A stretch of 43,988 nucleotides of DNA, from positions 1 through 43,988 of the forward strand of contig CAZSHS010000035.1 in the NCBI GenBank assembly GCA_964606665.1, given 5' to 3'. Below, piece after piece: positions 23,456 through 31,592 of the stretch (positions are counted from its first letter, which is position 1; every line of letters starts with the position of its first letter). Under the pieces are notes generated by a model. The model made no database searches. It saw nothing but the letters and a program-made list of their open reading frames with translations, and was not told where the DNA came from. A program made the translations under genes and the position numbers. This DNA comes from Aved-18 sp964606665. Its GTDB lineage: Bacteria; Cyanobacteriota; Vampirovibrionia; Obscuribacterales; Obscuribacteraceae.

Positions 23456-25252
23456 CTATCCATCAGGCCCATTTTCAAACCTAAGAGACTTTAGTCCTGA
23501 AATAGCTAATTTCTCCTTTAACTGACCAATGATGTTCTGAAGATAAGTCAAACACTCAAAGGTAGGAGCGGTAGCTAAATAACCTGTCAAAACAGTTATA
23601 AGAGTCCGAATCTGCTTCAAATCAGAGAGACAAGGCGGAGCATTCATCAAAGTGGTAATTCTATCCATCCACCTATTTTGAAAAGCCTCCTGAGTCAAAA
23701 CAGAAGCTTTTCGAACACGTTTCAGAGCACGGGCATTTCTCATAGAAAGCTCAAAAGCGATACGTCGAGCAGCCAATCGACCAGGCGGCATAATTTCAAA
23801 AATAGTTTGAAGAGGGGTCTTGCTTTCCGAACAAGCAGCCCCCTCCACAACGTTATAGTCGTCGGTACAGATTGCAAAGAACCCAGAAGCCACATCCTCG
23901 TAGTCTTGGCGCCAGAGGTCTTGATGAGCATACAAAGTCCGACGAGAACATCCAGCAGCTTCTTGGAGTTGCACTGTAGTAAATGAGCGCTCCAGCTTCT
24001 TCAAGTCGAAAAGCGCATCAGCAATACGTTTGCGAGCATCTAATTTCCTGTTTGCATTTTCGCGCACCCAGGAAATTGGTCGAGCAGGCTTGTATTTAAC
24101 TGTTTCTCGCCCCTTTCTATGAGCCGGCACCCAGTTAGCTGCTCTTTCAACTTGAGCAAAAGAATCCGCCTGCCCCTGATTTATTTCTTCACTGTAGCCA
24201 TTGTGCCGATGGGAAAGAAATTCCTCGATTGCCCACTGCCTATCAAGTTCATAGCCATATCCAAGTGCAGGCAAATCACGACTGGGATCACCATAAAAGA
24301 AGTAGTGTCCAAGACACTCGATCGCTTCAGCTCTTTGAGATGGTCCAGTCAAGCCATTAAGATGATAAATTCTGCCTTTGTACCAGTTATCTACAATAAT
24401 TCCAGGTGGCAGACGCTTAAAAACTCCACGGACAAAATCAATAAACTCGCCTGTCGCACTAGCTTTTTCGGCTCTTTTGAGCAAAACAACATTGTCTGCT
24501 GAATTATTTCCAAATTCCACCACTACATTCTTACTTTGTTCGAGCTCCTGGACATGATTTTTGAGCCTACGGAAATCGGCATAGGAATTATTATCCCCGT
24601 CCAAGGCGTCTACAAATAATTCAAGCGCTTGGGTCGCATTCAATTCATGTCGCTCATGCTCCACTTCAAGAGTTTTTTTATCCAACCATGCAAAACCCGG
24701 TTGAAGAGGCAATCTCAGCCCATGCCCTAAAGATTCACCACTACCAGGTGAAGGAAAAATCTCCAATTGCCCTTTCTCAATTTTGAATCCATTAAGAGCC
24801 AATAGCCGAACTAGCTGCCGTCTCAAGTCGGCACTATTAATAGGTTCATCAAAGAAAAGATAAAGATGCCAGCCACCACTATAACTGGATCTGTATAGAG
24901 ACGACCGTCCTAAACCGGCCTCAGACAAGACTTTGAGCAACTTATCTAAAGATCTCTGATTGTGATATTGGCTACTCTGATCGATATCCAGAACAGCAAA
25001 ACGTGATGACTTACCAGACCGACAACCAATAAAGGATCTGGGATGAACACAAGCAATAGCCTTTAGAATCTCGGAATCCGGAAGCTTCCACTTCTCATTG
25101 GATGAATACCAGGAGCCACCTGAAAGTGATTTATAGATATATCCATATCTATGGAACAGTTCAACAAACTGCCCGATACAAGGCTGCCATCCTTGCGGAA
25201 AATGATCTTGACGTGCAAATCTAGCTGGCGCCCCAGCCTGAGCTGAGCGCAC
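23456..25252 (-). CDS. PrimPol-like (archaeo-eukaryotic primase) plasmid replication protein
   Basis: In this 598-residue protein residues 75-185 show AEP primase motifs: FAVLDIDQ (D89, D91), SGGWHLYLFF (His129) and QLEIFPSP (Glu164). A middle region (about 190-420) is typical of primase C-terminal helicase-loader-like parts. A helix-turn-helix lies near 418-440 (TVQLQEAAGCSRRTLYAH). Such proteins start replication of many cyanobacterial-type plasmids. Upstream lie a promoter, a likely antisense RNA and TCCGGAA repeats, supporting a Rep role. The start is uncertain: a GTG is used here and no strong ribosome site is visible. Confidence 0.78.
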   Translation of the reverse strand: MRSAQAGAPARFARQDHFPQGWQPCIGQFVELFHRYGYIYKSLSGGSWYSSNEKWKLPDSEILKAIACVHPRSFIGCRSGKSSRFAVLDIDQSSQYHNQRSLDKLLKVLSEAGLGRSSLYRSSYSGGWHLYLFFDEPINSADLRRQLVRLLALNGFKIEKGQLEIFPSPGSGESLGHGLRLPLQPGFAWLDKKTLEVEHERHELNATQALELFVDALDGDNNSYADFRRLKNHVQELEQSKNVVVEFGNNSADNVVLLKRAEKASATGEFIDFVRGVFKRLPPGIIVDNWYKGRIYHLNGLTGPSQRAEAIECLGHYFFYGDPSRDLPALGYGYELDRQWAIEEFLSHRHNGYSEEINQGQADSFAQVERAANWVPAHRKGRETVKYKPARPISWVRENANRKLDARKRIADALFDLKKLERSFTTVQLQEAAGCSRRTLYAHQDLWRQDYEDVASGFFAICTDDYNVVEGAACSESKTPLQTIFEIMPPGRLAARRIAFELSMRNARALKRVRKASVLTQEAFQNRWMDRITTLMNAPPCLSDLKQIRTLITVLTGYLATAPTFECLTYLQNIIGQLKEKLAISGLKSLRFENGPDG

Positions 25253-25296
25253 ACGAACGTGTCCGGTAATTGTTATCTCTCCAAATAAGGACGAGT

Positions 25297-25325
25297 TGAC
25301 CTATCCAGACCATTCGTATATTCTT
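25297..25325 (+). promoter_or_regulatory. Promoter of the antisense RNA
   Basis: TTGACC (25297-25302), a 17-base spacer and TATTCT (25320-25325) are close to the sigma-70 consensus. It points rightward against the rep leader, with an intrinsic terminator about 90 bases on and no gene between. Confidence 0.65.
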
Positions 25326-25331
25326 AAGTCA

Positions 25332-25422
25332 CTTCGCGAAACTTCGACAAACGCGACGACAATTGAATAAACAGTCCGTTAGGGCAGAAAAACATCGCGT
25401 AATAGCGGTGTTTTTATTTTTT
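25332..25422 (+). ncRNA. Candidate countertranscript RNA controlling rep
   Basis: A transcript from the promoter at 25297-25325 would run about 90 bases and end at AACATCGC-GTAATA-GCGGTGTT followed by TTTTATTTTTT (25388-25422). A second stem (TCGCG/CGCGA, about 25337-25358) precedes it. It is wholly complementary to the 5-prime leader of the rep message, between the rep promoter (25512-25539) and the rep start (25252). This is the standard layout of plasmid copy-number antisense RNAs. The terminator hairpin is nearly symmetrical and could attenuate the rep transcript too. Confidence 0.6.
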
Positions 25423-25488
25423 AGTTGTCAGACTTGTGGCCTTTCTAGGAGCGAGCAGCTCAATATATCTTTCGCATAGTGCACCATC

Positions 25489-25539
25489 TATAGTGCTCTT
25501 TTGCTTGCACCACTATAACAATGATTTAAATCCGATCAA
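25489..25539 (-). promoter_or_regulatory. rep promoter with overlapping operator-like repeat
   Basis: Read leftward, TTGATC (25534-25539), 16 bases, then TATAGT (25512-25517). The inverted repeat TATAGTG (25489-25495) / CACTATA (25511-25517) covers the -10 element and start site, a good place for a repressor. The leader to the rep start would be about 250 bases. Confidence 0.55.
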
Positions 25540-25583
25540 CCCTTGACGATCTCAAAAAAGCCACAGGATCAGGCAGCCGGGAT

Positions 25584-26013
25584 CTCCGGAAATTCCGGAT
25601 ACACAGTCACCCTCTGCCGCAAAACACCGGAGAAGAAGCTCTATATTGAGGTTTTAAAATTCCGGAAGTTCCGGAATAGCAGGGCCTAATATCAGACTAA
25701 AAACCTACCCGCTCACCTGCCTTTCAAAATCAGCTCTAATAGCTGTCCTCCGCAACATCCGGAAATCGCATCTCGCCAATCCGCGATTTCCGGAAACACC
25801 GGAGAGCGCCCTTAAAAGGTCGGGGGTTTAATGTTCTATTGCCGGAGAAGGTCTTGCATAGCCATTCAGCCAAGATTTTATTATAAGAACCCAGGATATC
25901 TAGCTTATATATTCAACTCAGTCAATTCCCGAAATCCAACTACACGGCTCAATCCGGAGTTTCCGGAAATTCCGGCATTGATAGTTTTCGCCCTCCGGAA
26001 ACTCCGGAAATTC
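25584..26013. repeat. TCCGGAA repeat field, candidate iterons/oriV
   Basis: Paired TCCGGAA-type units occur at 25584-25600, 25659-25677, 25758-25794, 25951-25977 and 25993-26013, usually as two half sites spaced one helical turn or less (for example TTCCGGAAGTTCCGGAA). Single ACCGGAG units lie at 25626-25632 and 25797-25803. The stretch has no convincing gene and lies upstream of the PrimPol-type rep. Replication iterons or a regulator's binding array are the natural readings. Confidence 0.7.
25758..25794. repeat. Perfect 12-base inverted repeat inside the TCCGGAA field
   Basis: TCCGGAAATCGC and GCGATTTCCGGA are separated by 13 bases. It is the longest dyad in the field and embeds two TCCGGAA units in opposite orientation, so it may be a preferred Rep or regulator site or a melting element. 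Confidence 0.6.
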
Positions 26014-26100
26014 TTGTGGCGGCAAGCCTGGAAACCAGCTATAATTGGGCAGCTCCAGCCTTTTCGGATAGCCAACTAGATATTCAGGATATATCAATTC

Positions 26101-26754
26101 ATGCAAAAACATCCCTTACTATCTGTCAAAGAAGCAGCAGAAATGCTCAAACTCGATGAAAGATCAGTCCGAGAAAGACTTATCAATGGTCAACTTAAGG
26201 GTGAAAAGCGGAGCATTGGATTGCGCGAAAAGTGGTTTGTATATAGTGGCTCAATAGAGGCTGCTATAGGAAAACAAAATCAGTTTGTAGGTGATCCTGT
26301 AGGTTTGACTGAAGTCATCATTGATGGAAACGATTTGACTGAACAGCCGGATTCTCCGATTGAAGACCAGCCCACTATTTCTGAAGATAATTGGATAGAG
26401 TCAAATAGAGATAAAGTCAAATTGCTTGCTGAAGAAATCGTCAAGCCGATGCTTGAGAAACTTGATACTCAGTCTGAAGTTATCTTTGAGCAAAGAAAAA
26501 CGATACAGGATCAGGAGCGTCAATTACGATTGCTTCCTGACCTCCAAAAACAGGCTGCTACTCGTGCTCAAGAATTAGATTTGAAGCATGTAGAGAATGA
26601 AGCGCTGAAGAAACAATTGGCTGCCATGGAGATGCAGTTAAAAGCTAAAGACACAGAGTCTATGAGCCTAGCAGATGATTTGTCATCTATTAAAGAAAAG
26701 CTGCAAGAACTTCAAAAACCTTGGTGGAAAAAATGGTTGGGTAGTGAAAATTGA
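26101..26754 (+). CDS. Helix-turn-helix coiled-coil DNA-binding protein
   Basis: In this 217-residue protein an N-terminal excisionase/MerR-like helix-turn-helix (LLSVKEAAEMLKLDERSVRERLINGQLKG, residues 6-34) is followed by an acidic linker and a long coiled coil (about 100-205). It ends in PWWKKWLG, a C-terminal tip seen in several plasmid and phage DNA-binding proteins. It resembles KfrA-type partition or repressor proteins in build. Lying directly after the TCCGGAA repeat field, it is a good candidate to bind those repeats. It overlaps the next gene by four bases. Confidence 0.65.
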   Translation: MQKHPLLSVKEAAEMLKLDERSVRERLINGQLKGEKRSIGLREKWFVYSGSIEAAIGKQNQFVGDPVGLTEVIIDGNDLTEQPDSPIEDQPTISEDNWIESNRDKVKLLAEEIVKPMLEKLDTQSEVIFEQRKTIQDQERQLRLLPDLQKQAATRAQELDLKHVENEALKKQLAAMEMQLKAKDTESMSLADDLSSIKEKLQELQKPWWKKWLGSEN

Positions 26755-28127
26755 TCGAATCGCTTGATCAATTAAAACTCGTTGTTCAAAGTGGCGAATC
26801 TGAAACTTTAGAATTCAAGGAAGGATTCGGTGAGGAAGCCTTGGAAAGCATTTGTGCTTTTGCAAATACTTCAGGTGGAGATCTTTTTGTTGGAATATCT
26901 GATGCTGGCGACATAAAAGGGATAATGGTCGGTAAAAGAACGCTTGAAGATTGGGCCAATGACATAAAACTTTCTCTAGATCCCAAAACGCTCCCTCGAA
27001 TAAGAACAGTACCAAATCTAACTTTGCAAAATCAGAAAAGTATTGTTGTCATAACAGTGGAGCAAAATCTGACTGCTGCGGTCAGCTACAAAGGCAAGTT
27101 TTTTCGGAGAGTTGGTAAAACAAATCAAACGATGAGCGGTGCTGAAATAGCACAAAAACTTTTAGCAACCACTCAAGTTAGTTGGGATGCGGTTATTGAC
27201 TCTAGAGCAAACATTTCTGATTTAGATGAGACAGCTTTCTCCCGATTACTTGTTCTTCTTAAGCAGCATAATAGACGCCCGGTTGGATCTGGTTCTCTAG
27301 AAAGTATTCTAGAAAAACTAGGACTACTGGATGGCTCCAATATTTCCCGAGCTGCAGTGCTTTTATTGGGGAAAGAACCTCAAAAATTTTATCCTACAGC
27401 ATTTATCAAACTGGGAAGGTTTCGAACGCCTACTCAAATTGCTGATGAAATCGAACTTTCAGGAAATCTTTTAGACCAATTAGAAAAATCTATTGAGTGG
27501 CTCCGTCAGCGACTAGAAACTAAATTTGAAATCAAAGACAGCTCAGCACGCAAAACCAGCTGGGAATATCCATTGGATGCTGTAAGAGAAGCAATAGCGA
27601 ATGCAATTTGTCACAGAGACTATAACGAAGATGGTTCAACGCTAATAAAGTTATTTCCAAGCCATATCGAATTTTGGAATCCAGGTAGCTTGCTAGCACC
27701 ACTTCAAATAGATGACCTAAAAAAAGAACATAGGTCCATTCAACGAAATAGAAAGATTGCGGAAATTTTTTTCAATTGTGGTTTTGTGGAAAGGTGGGGA
27801 ACAGGAACTCTTCGTATGGCCGAGTCTCTTGCCTCAGAGCACTATCCACCTCCAGATTTTCAATCCACATCACAAAACTCGTTTAAGGTAACCTTCCGAA
27901 AAGAATTTTCAGCAGAATTCTTGAAAGAACAAGGTTTAAATCAAAGACAAAGAGACACTTTACAGACCCTTTTGGAATCAGGTTCAAGTATCAAAAACTT
28001 GGATTATCAAGAGAAGTTTGATGTGGCTAAAAGAACAGCTACACGAGAACTATCTGAACTTGTAGAAAAGGGTTTTCTGGAGAGGCATGGCTCTACAGGG
28101 AAAGGAACATTCTATACCTTGAAATAA
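26751..28127 (+). CDS. AlbA_2 (Schlafen-like) domain regulator, COG2865 type
   Basis: In this 458-residue protein the N-terminal AlbA_2 domain (about residues 12-125; ESETLEFKEGFG, FANTSGGDLFVGISDAGDIKG) precedes a middle domain with DAVREAIANAICHRDY (about 276-291) and ERWGTGTLRM (about 347), both typical of COG2865 ATP-binding regulators. A C-terminal winged helix (about 390-458) follows. The TTG start overlaps the stop of the HTH/coiled-coil gene (TTGA), so they are translationally coupled. It may be a plasmid-borne regulator or a defence-type protein. The enzymatic activity is not evident. Confidence 0.75.
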   Translation: MIESLDQLKLVVQSGESETLEFKEGFGEEALESICAFANTSGGDLFVGISDAGDIKGIMVGKRTLEDWANDIKLSLDPKTLPRIRTVPNLTLQNQKSIVVITVEQNLTAAVSYKGKFFRRVGKTNQTMSGAEIAQKLLATTQVSWDAVIDSRANISDLDETAFSRLLVLLKQHNRRPVGSGSLESILEKLGLLDGSNISRAAVLLLGKEPQKFYPTAFIKLGRFRTPTQIADEIELSGNLLDQLEKSIEWLRQRLETKFEIKDSSARKTSWEYPLDAVREAIANAICHRDYNEDGSTLIKLFPSHIEFWNPGSLLAPLQIDDLKKEHRSIQRNRKIAEIFFNCGFVERWGTGTLRMAESLASEHYPPPDFQSTSQNSFKVTFRKEFSAEFLKEQGLNQRQRDTLQTLLESGSSIKNLDYQEKFDVAKRTATRELSELVEKGFLERHGSTGKGTFYTLK

Positions 28128-28128
28128 C

Positions 28129-28172
28129 AAGGCCCCTTCTTGTCCCCTTTAAGGCCCCTTCTTGTCCCCTTT
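28129..28172. repeat. 22-base tandem repeat, two units
   Basis: AAGGCCCCTTCTTGTCCCCT(TT) occurs twice end to end immediately after the AlbA_2 gene stop. A partial related element (AGCCCCTTTA) lies at about 28265. It could be an operator or simple expansion. The rest of the gap to 28428 contains one hairpin. Confidence 0.75.
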
Positions 28173-28283
28173 GTGCCAGTTTTTAAAAGAGCGAAATACC
28201 AAGGCCCTTGGTATTCTATCCATTTCTTTAAATATGTCAACGTGTAGTAGAGATGGCTAAATATAGCCCCTTTATATACAAAA

Positions 28284-28314
28284 GATAGCCAGCGACTAGC
28301 CGCTGGCTATATCT
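28284..28314. terminator. Hairpin, possible terminator
   Basis: AGATA-GCCAGCG-ACTAG-CCGCTGGC-TATATCT forms a strong stem. It lies 160 bases past the AlbA_2 gene and is not followed by a clear T-tract, so transcription termination is only likely. Confidence 0.45.
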
Positions 28315-28428
28315 ATCTGGTACTGAAAAACGAGCATTGATTAGACACTTCTCTTAAGTTATCTTGGACTTAAGTCAGTGAGTGGTGGCGCCCTCGGTGG
28401 CAGGCAAAATATAATTGGAGGGCTCAAA

Positions 28429-28758
28429 ATGAGCGATTTTAGAAGATTTAGTGTTTGGAATAGTTCACGTTTAGTGTTCGGATTAGATCCCCAATTATGG
28501 CGGATAGACCCAGCAGGGCGAATCATATTTTGGGATGCATATGGAGACAGAAATCATAGCTATGGTTGGGAAATAGGTCACATCACTGCATTAGCAGATG
28601 GAGGGATGGATGCTTACTTCAATATTCAAGCTGAACATTGGGTAACTAATTTGAACAAAGAATCTTTTCGCAGGCAAAATATACAAGGCTTCGGAAATAT
28701 CTATGCTCAAAAATCATGCCTTGATGAGCCTTTTCAGTATTTCGGCAATGAGCGGTAA
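28429..28758 (+). CDS. Mini HNH-endonuclease-like protein
   Basis: The 109-residue protein has the HNH order: YGWEIGHI (first His), GGMDAYFNIQ (Asn) and AEHWVTNLNK (second His), spanning about residues 58-87. This matches the GHI..GG...N-Q..HW..N..K pattern of HNH nucleases, without visible zinc-binding Cys pairs. The start chosen is the ATG with GGAGGG six bases upstream; a GTG 17 codons earlier would place that ribosome site inside the gene. Activity is unproven. It stands alone before the resolvase region. Confidence 0.6.
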   Translation: MSDFRRFSVWNSSRLVFGLDPQLWRIDPAGRIIFWDAYGDRNHSYGWEIGHITALADGGMDAYFNIQAEHWVTNLNKESFRRQNIQGFGNIYAQKSCLDEPFQYFGNER

Positions 28759-28768
28759 TGTTTTTCGA

Positions 28769-28790
28769 TTGTGCAGGCTGTTCTGCACAA
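28769..28790 (+). terminator. Hairpin after the HNH-like gene
   Basis: TTGTGCAG-GCTGTT-CTGCACAA is a perfect 8-base-pair stem starting 10 bases past the stop. No T-run follows, so it is at best a weak or factor-assisted terminator. The further gap to 28969 shows nothing recognisable. Confidence 0.45.
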
Positions 28791-28969
28791 TTGAATGCCC
28801 CAATGATCTTAAGCCAGCCCAATGAGCTCTGTCTCGTGAACCAAAAGCAAGATACCGTCCCGCAATTGTCCATAAACAACCCTGTCATCATTAGGAAGTC
28901 TTGAAGTCATGCGTCGACGTAAGAAATTATTGAATGCGAAGTCCTTTTGTTCTCTCCTTTTGCCCTATA

Positions 28970-29067
28970 TGTCCATAAACTATAGTTTTTAGACATCCAA
29001 ATTTAAAAAAATCAACCCTCAGCCCGTGACACTTCAACTATAGTTTTCCAAGGGAAGTTTTTGGACA
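28970..29067. other. Probable res site of the serine resolvase
   Basis: Two dyads precede the resolvase gene: TGTCC...AGACA (28970-28995) and TGACA...GGACA (29027-29067), each containing the same core AACTATAGTTTT. TGTC-ended dyads of this kind are typical of Tn3-family resolvase binding. The second dyad ends 18 bases before the start codon, so the enzyme probably represses itself. Confidence 0.62.
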
Positions 29068-29084
29068 CCTTAAAGAGATAAATT

Positions 29085-29672
29085 ATGAGAGTCGCACTAT
29101 ATGCCCGGATTTCAACAAAAGACCAAAATACACTTCCAATGCAAATAAAGGCAATGAGAAGTCTTGCAAAGCAAAGAAACTGGACTGTTGTGATGGCTGT
29201 TAAAGAAGTTGCTTCTGGTGCATCTAATCGCCCCGATCGAGAAACTGTGTTAAATGCAGCTCGGAAAAAAAAGATCGATGCTGTAATCGTATGGAAAATT
29301 GATCGGTGGGGACGCTCCTTATCTGACTTAGTGGCAACGCTCAAAGAGCTTACAGAGCTGGGCATCTCATTCGTTTCAGTAACTGAATTTTTTGACTTGA
29401 GTACAACAACTGGCAAGGCAATGGCAGGAATGCTTTCGGTCTTTTCTGAATTTGAAAGAGATATTTTGAGAGAAAGGATTAAGGCTGGCATTGCGCAGGC
29501 AATAAAAAAGGGGCGTCCTCATGGTCGACCCAGAAGCGCACTTAAACATACTGCTAAAATCAACGAGCTTTATTCAAAGGGTCTGACCAAGGCAGAAATC
29601 GCTCGCAAACTTAAAATTGGAAGAACATCTGTAATCCGAATTTTGCAAGACGCTAAGAAAATTACCGAGTAA
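29085..29672 (+). CDS. Serine recombinase (resolvase/invertase family)
   Basis: In this 195-residue protein the catalytic domain begins ALYARISTKDQ with nucleophile Ser10. It has IDRWGRSLSDL, TTTGKAMAGMLSVFSEFERDILRERIKAG (long helix E), GRPHGRP and a C-terminal helix-turn-helix (LYSKGLTKAEIARKLKIGRTSVIRIL). The length is that of small resolvases/invertases rather than large integrases. The role is probably resolution of plasmid multimers or a transposon remnant. A dyad-rich res-like region lies immediately upstream. No transposase or inverted terminal repeats are seen nearby. Confidence 0.95.
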   Translation: MRVALYARISTKDQNTLPMQIKAMRSLAKQRNWTVVMAVKEVASGASNRPDRETVLNAARKKKIDAVIVWKIDRWGRSLSDLVATLKELTELGISFVSVTEFFDLSTTTGKAMAGMLSVFSEFERDILRERIKAGIAQAIKKGRPHGRPRSALKHTAKINELYSKGLTKAEIARKLKIGRTSVIRILQDAKKITE

Positions 29673-29699
29673 AATTATGCTCCTGCTCATCTAAAGTCT

Positions 29700-30950
29700 T
29701 CATGGTGCGAGGCTCAATTTTCGAGTGGACATCCTGAGATTTGCAAAGTGCGCTTGACCCATTTGATTTTGATAGTCAGTTAATTCGCTTGTGTGGGACA
29801 AATAAATCACCTCAAAACCCTGTCCTTCTCTGTCTGCCACAACTAAACATTGTGTTTTGTTGTAATTTGCTAAAGCACCATGACCTAAATTTGACAGGGC
29901 TTCAATAAGAGATTTGTGATCCATTTTTTGTGAGGAGCAGAAAACGAAAACCCAGTCTGGTTTAGCACCCGAATAATATGCACCAAAAACTAAATCAGAT
30001 CCAGTTCTTCCACTATTTGCCAGTCTCTCGATCACCCCATGAAAGGCTTGCCCTAAAAACATTCGTTCTGGCAAGTCTAAATCAGCAATTGCTAGCTGCA
30101 TTTTCAAGTAACCATTTCGATTTTGAGCTGGCTCATAATAAGTTTCCATTTCCTTTGGAAGATTTGGATTTCGAACAGAGAGCGCATGAGCCACACGTTC
30201 TAGTAATTCACAGTAAATATCATTGCTTTTCTTGAACTGAATTGCGACGCTGACTTTCTCTTTTTCCTGGTCAAGAATTTTTTCTGCATCAAGTCTTGTC
30301 TTACATCCATCAAAATGTCTGTCTTTAAAGACATAGATAAGAAATAGGTTTTTCTCATCGCCGATAACTCGCAAATCAGCCTCAGCTAAAGCTCTTCGTT
30401 CACTGAGATACCTTAATAACTCTGGAACGGTGCGCAGTTCATTCACTAAAAACAGGAAGTCATCAACAGATAAATAAGTTATTGGAATATCATTATGTTT
30501 GAGGGGAAAAGCAGCTGTATCGCAGTTAAGATCAACCTTAACGCGAGTTTCAACAAGTACAATAGCCTCATCAATTTTGGATAATGGAGTAGAAATTTCT
30601 ACTCTTCCTCGTCGAGGATGATCACACCAAAATCCCTCTGTAGTAAGTTTTTTAATTCCGCCTTGAAGCTGTGAAAGCCCAATTTTAGTGTTTTTCAATA
30701 CCCACAAATCATTTTTTTCTTTTGATTTACTGTCTGGATCGAGTTGGCATTTTTGCGAAAAAACAATATTCGTTTCGCCCTGAGAGATAAGTAAATCAGC
30801 AATTTCTCGGTCATTTTTAAGTCTCTTAGGACTACGAAAGACGAACTCTGAAATAAAAGGCAATCCCACTAACATTTCAACATATTTTTCTGCCCAATCC
30901 GTTCTTGCTAGTGGCTTTTTAATACTTTTGGAGCTATTGGTTCGTTTCAT
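29700..30950 (-). CDS. Unknown 416-residue protein with nuclease-like N-terminus
   Basis: I do not recognise this family. The first 120 residues include REIADLLISQGETNIVFSQKCQ and DLWVLKNTKIGLSQLQGGIKKL, a layout reminiscent of PD-(D/E)XK folds (E, D, then Q-x-K), but one key acid would be Gln. The middle is charged and helical. The C-terminal third has strand-like segments (DWVFVFCSSQ, QCLVVADREG, FEVIYLSH). It has no signal peptide or spans. It follows two small leftward genes with 74 bases between, possibly one operon. It converges on the resolvase. Confidence 0.6.
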   Translation of the reverse strand: MKRTNSSKSIKKPLARTDWAEKYVEMLVGLPFISEFVFRSPKRLKNDREIADLLISQGETNIVFSQKCQLDPDSKSKEKNDLWVLKNTKIGLSQLQGGIKKLTTEGFWCDHPRRGRVEISTPLSKIDEAIVLVETRVKVDLNCDTAAFPLKHNDIPITYLSVDDFLFLVNELRTVPELLRYLSERRALAEADLRVIGDEKNLFLIYVFKDRHFDGCKTRLDAEKILDQEKEKVSVAIQFKKSNDIYCELLERVAHALSVRNPNLPKEMETYYEPAQNRNGYLKMQLAIADLDLPERMFLGQAFHGVIERLANSGRTGSDLVFGAYYSGAKPDWVFVFCSSQKMDHKSLIEALSNLGHGALANYNKTQCLVVADREGQGFEVIYLSHTSELTDYQNQMGQAHFANLRMSTRKLSLAP

Positions 30951-31024
30951 TTTTTAGTTCAATTGTCCAAAGAAAAAGCTAGCCTAATATATACAATGTC
31001 GAAAACAGTCCTTCGGCTTTGATT

Positions 31025-31294
31025 TTAAAAAAAGGTTTCGACATCCATCAAATCTAGTATGTGTAATTTTCCAGATTGATCTTGAATAGTTGTTTCACTA
31101 TAAAATTCCCAATCGCCACTATTTGTAGCGGTTATAGCGTTATTTTTGTTTGAACGGCTGATGCATCTTCCAGAAATAACAGTTCCATCTTTTAGACGCG
31201 CAGAAAATCGAGGCTCGAACATTTTTTCTGTAAGCTCTCGCTGCCTGGCCTTTAAATATTCAATCTCCTCAAGTGTTATTGCAGCTCTCGGCAT
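31025..31294 (-). CDS. Small hypothetical protein
   Basis: In this 89-residue protein, charged helices (LEEIEYLKARQRELTEKMFEP) are followed by a beta-rich part (FSARLKDGTVISGRCISRSNKN) that could be an SH3-like barrel. The family is unknown. GGAG six bases before the ATG supports the start. It lies 40 bases after a 63-residue gene and 74 before the 416-residue gene, on the same strand. Confidence 0.6.
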   Translation of the reverse strand: MPRAAITLEEIEYLKARQRELTEKMFEPRFSARLKDGTVISGRCISRSNKNNAITATNSGDWEFYSETTIQDQSGKLHILDLMDVETFF

Positions 31295-31334
31295 GCCGAT
31301 CTCCTATGTGATAACCGTTATTGGACATTCTCTC

Positions 31335-31526
31335 TTATTCGTCTTTACCGTGTTGAAACATATGCTCGATAGAATCTTTGAACTGATCCATCGGAAGAAT
31401 ATGTTGTCTGTAAATATCGCTCAGCATCATCACGTTACTCTTTGTCCCATCAGGAAAAGAAACTACTAGCTTGGTATTTTGCTCTCCTGGAAAAATCTGA
31501 AGACCAGGAAATATCACAGGTTCCAT
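31335..31526 (-). CDS. Small hypothetical protein
   Basis: The 63-residue protein starts MEPVIFPGLQIFPGEQN, with beta-rich sequence and a C-terminal helix (DQFKDSIEHMFQHGKDE). The chosen ATG has AAGGAG seven bases upstream; an earlier in-frame ATG places the ribosome site inside the gene. It is the first of three leftward genes. No family is recognised. Confidence 0.58.
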   Translation of the reverse strand: MEPVIFPGLQIFPGEQNTKLVVSFPDGTKSNVMMLSDIYRQHILPMDQFKDSIEHMFQHGKDE

Positions 31527-31592
31527 TTGTATGCTCCTTTTAGGCAAATAGCTCTTTTGATGGCTCTTTTGGCATGACTTGTGAACGCACGG

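Noticed and set aside
25584..26013. CRISPR array
   Set aside because: Repeat units are short, palindromic and irregularly spaced, with no spacers of constant length and no cas genes.
29085..29672. Resolvase as part of a complete transposon
   Set aside because: No transposase gene and no inverted terminal repeats with target duplications were seen around it.
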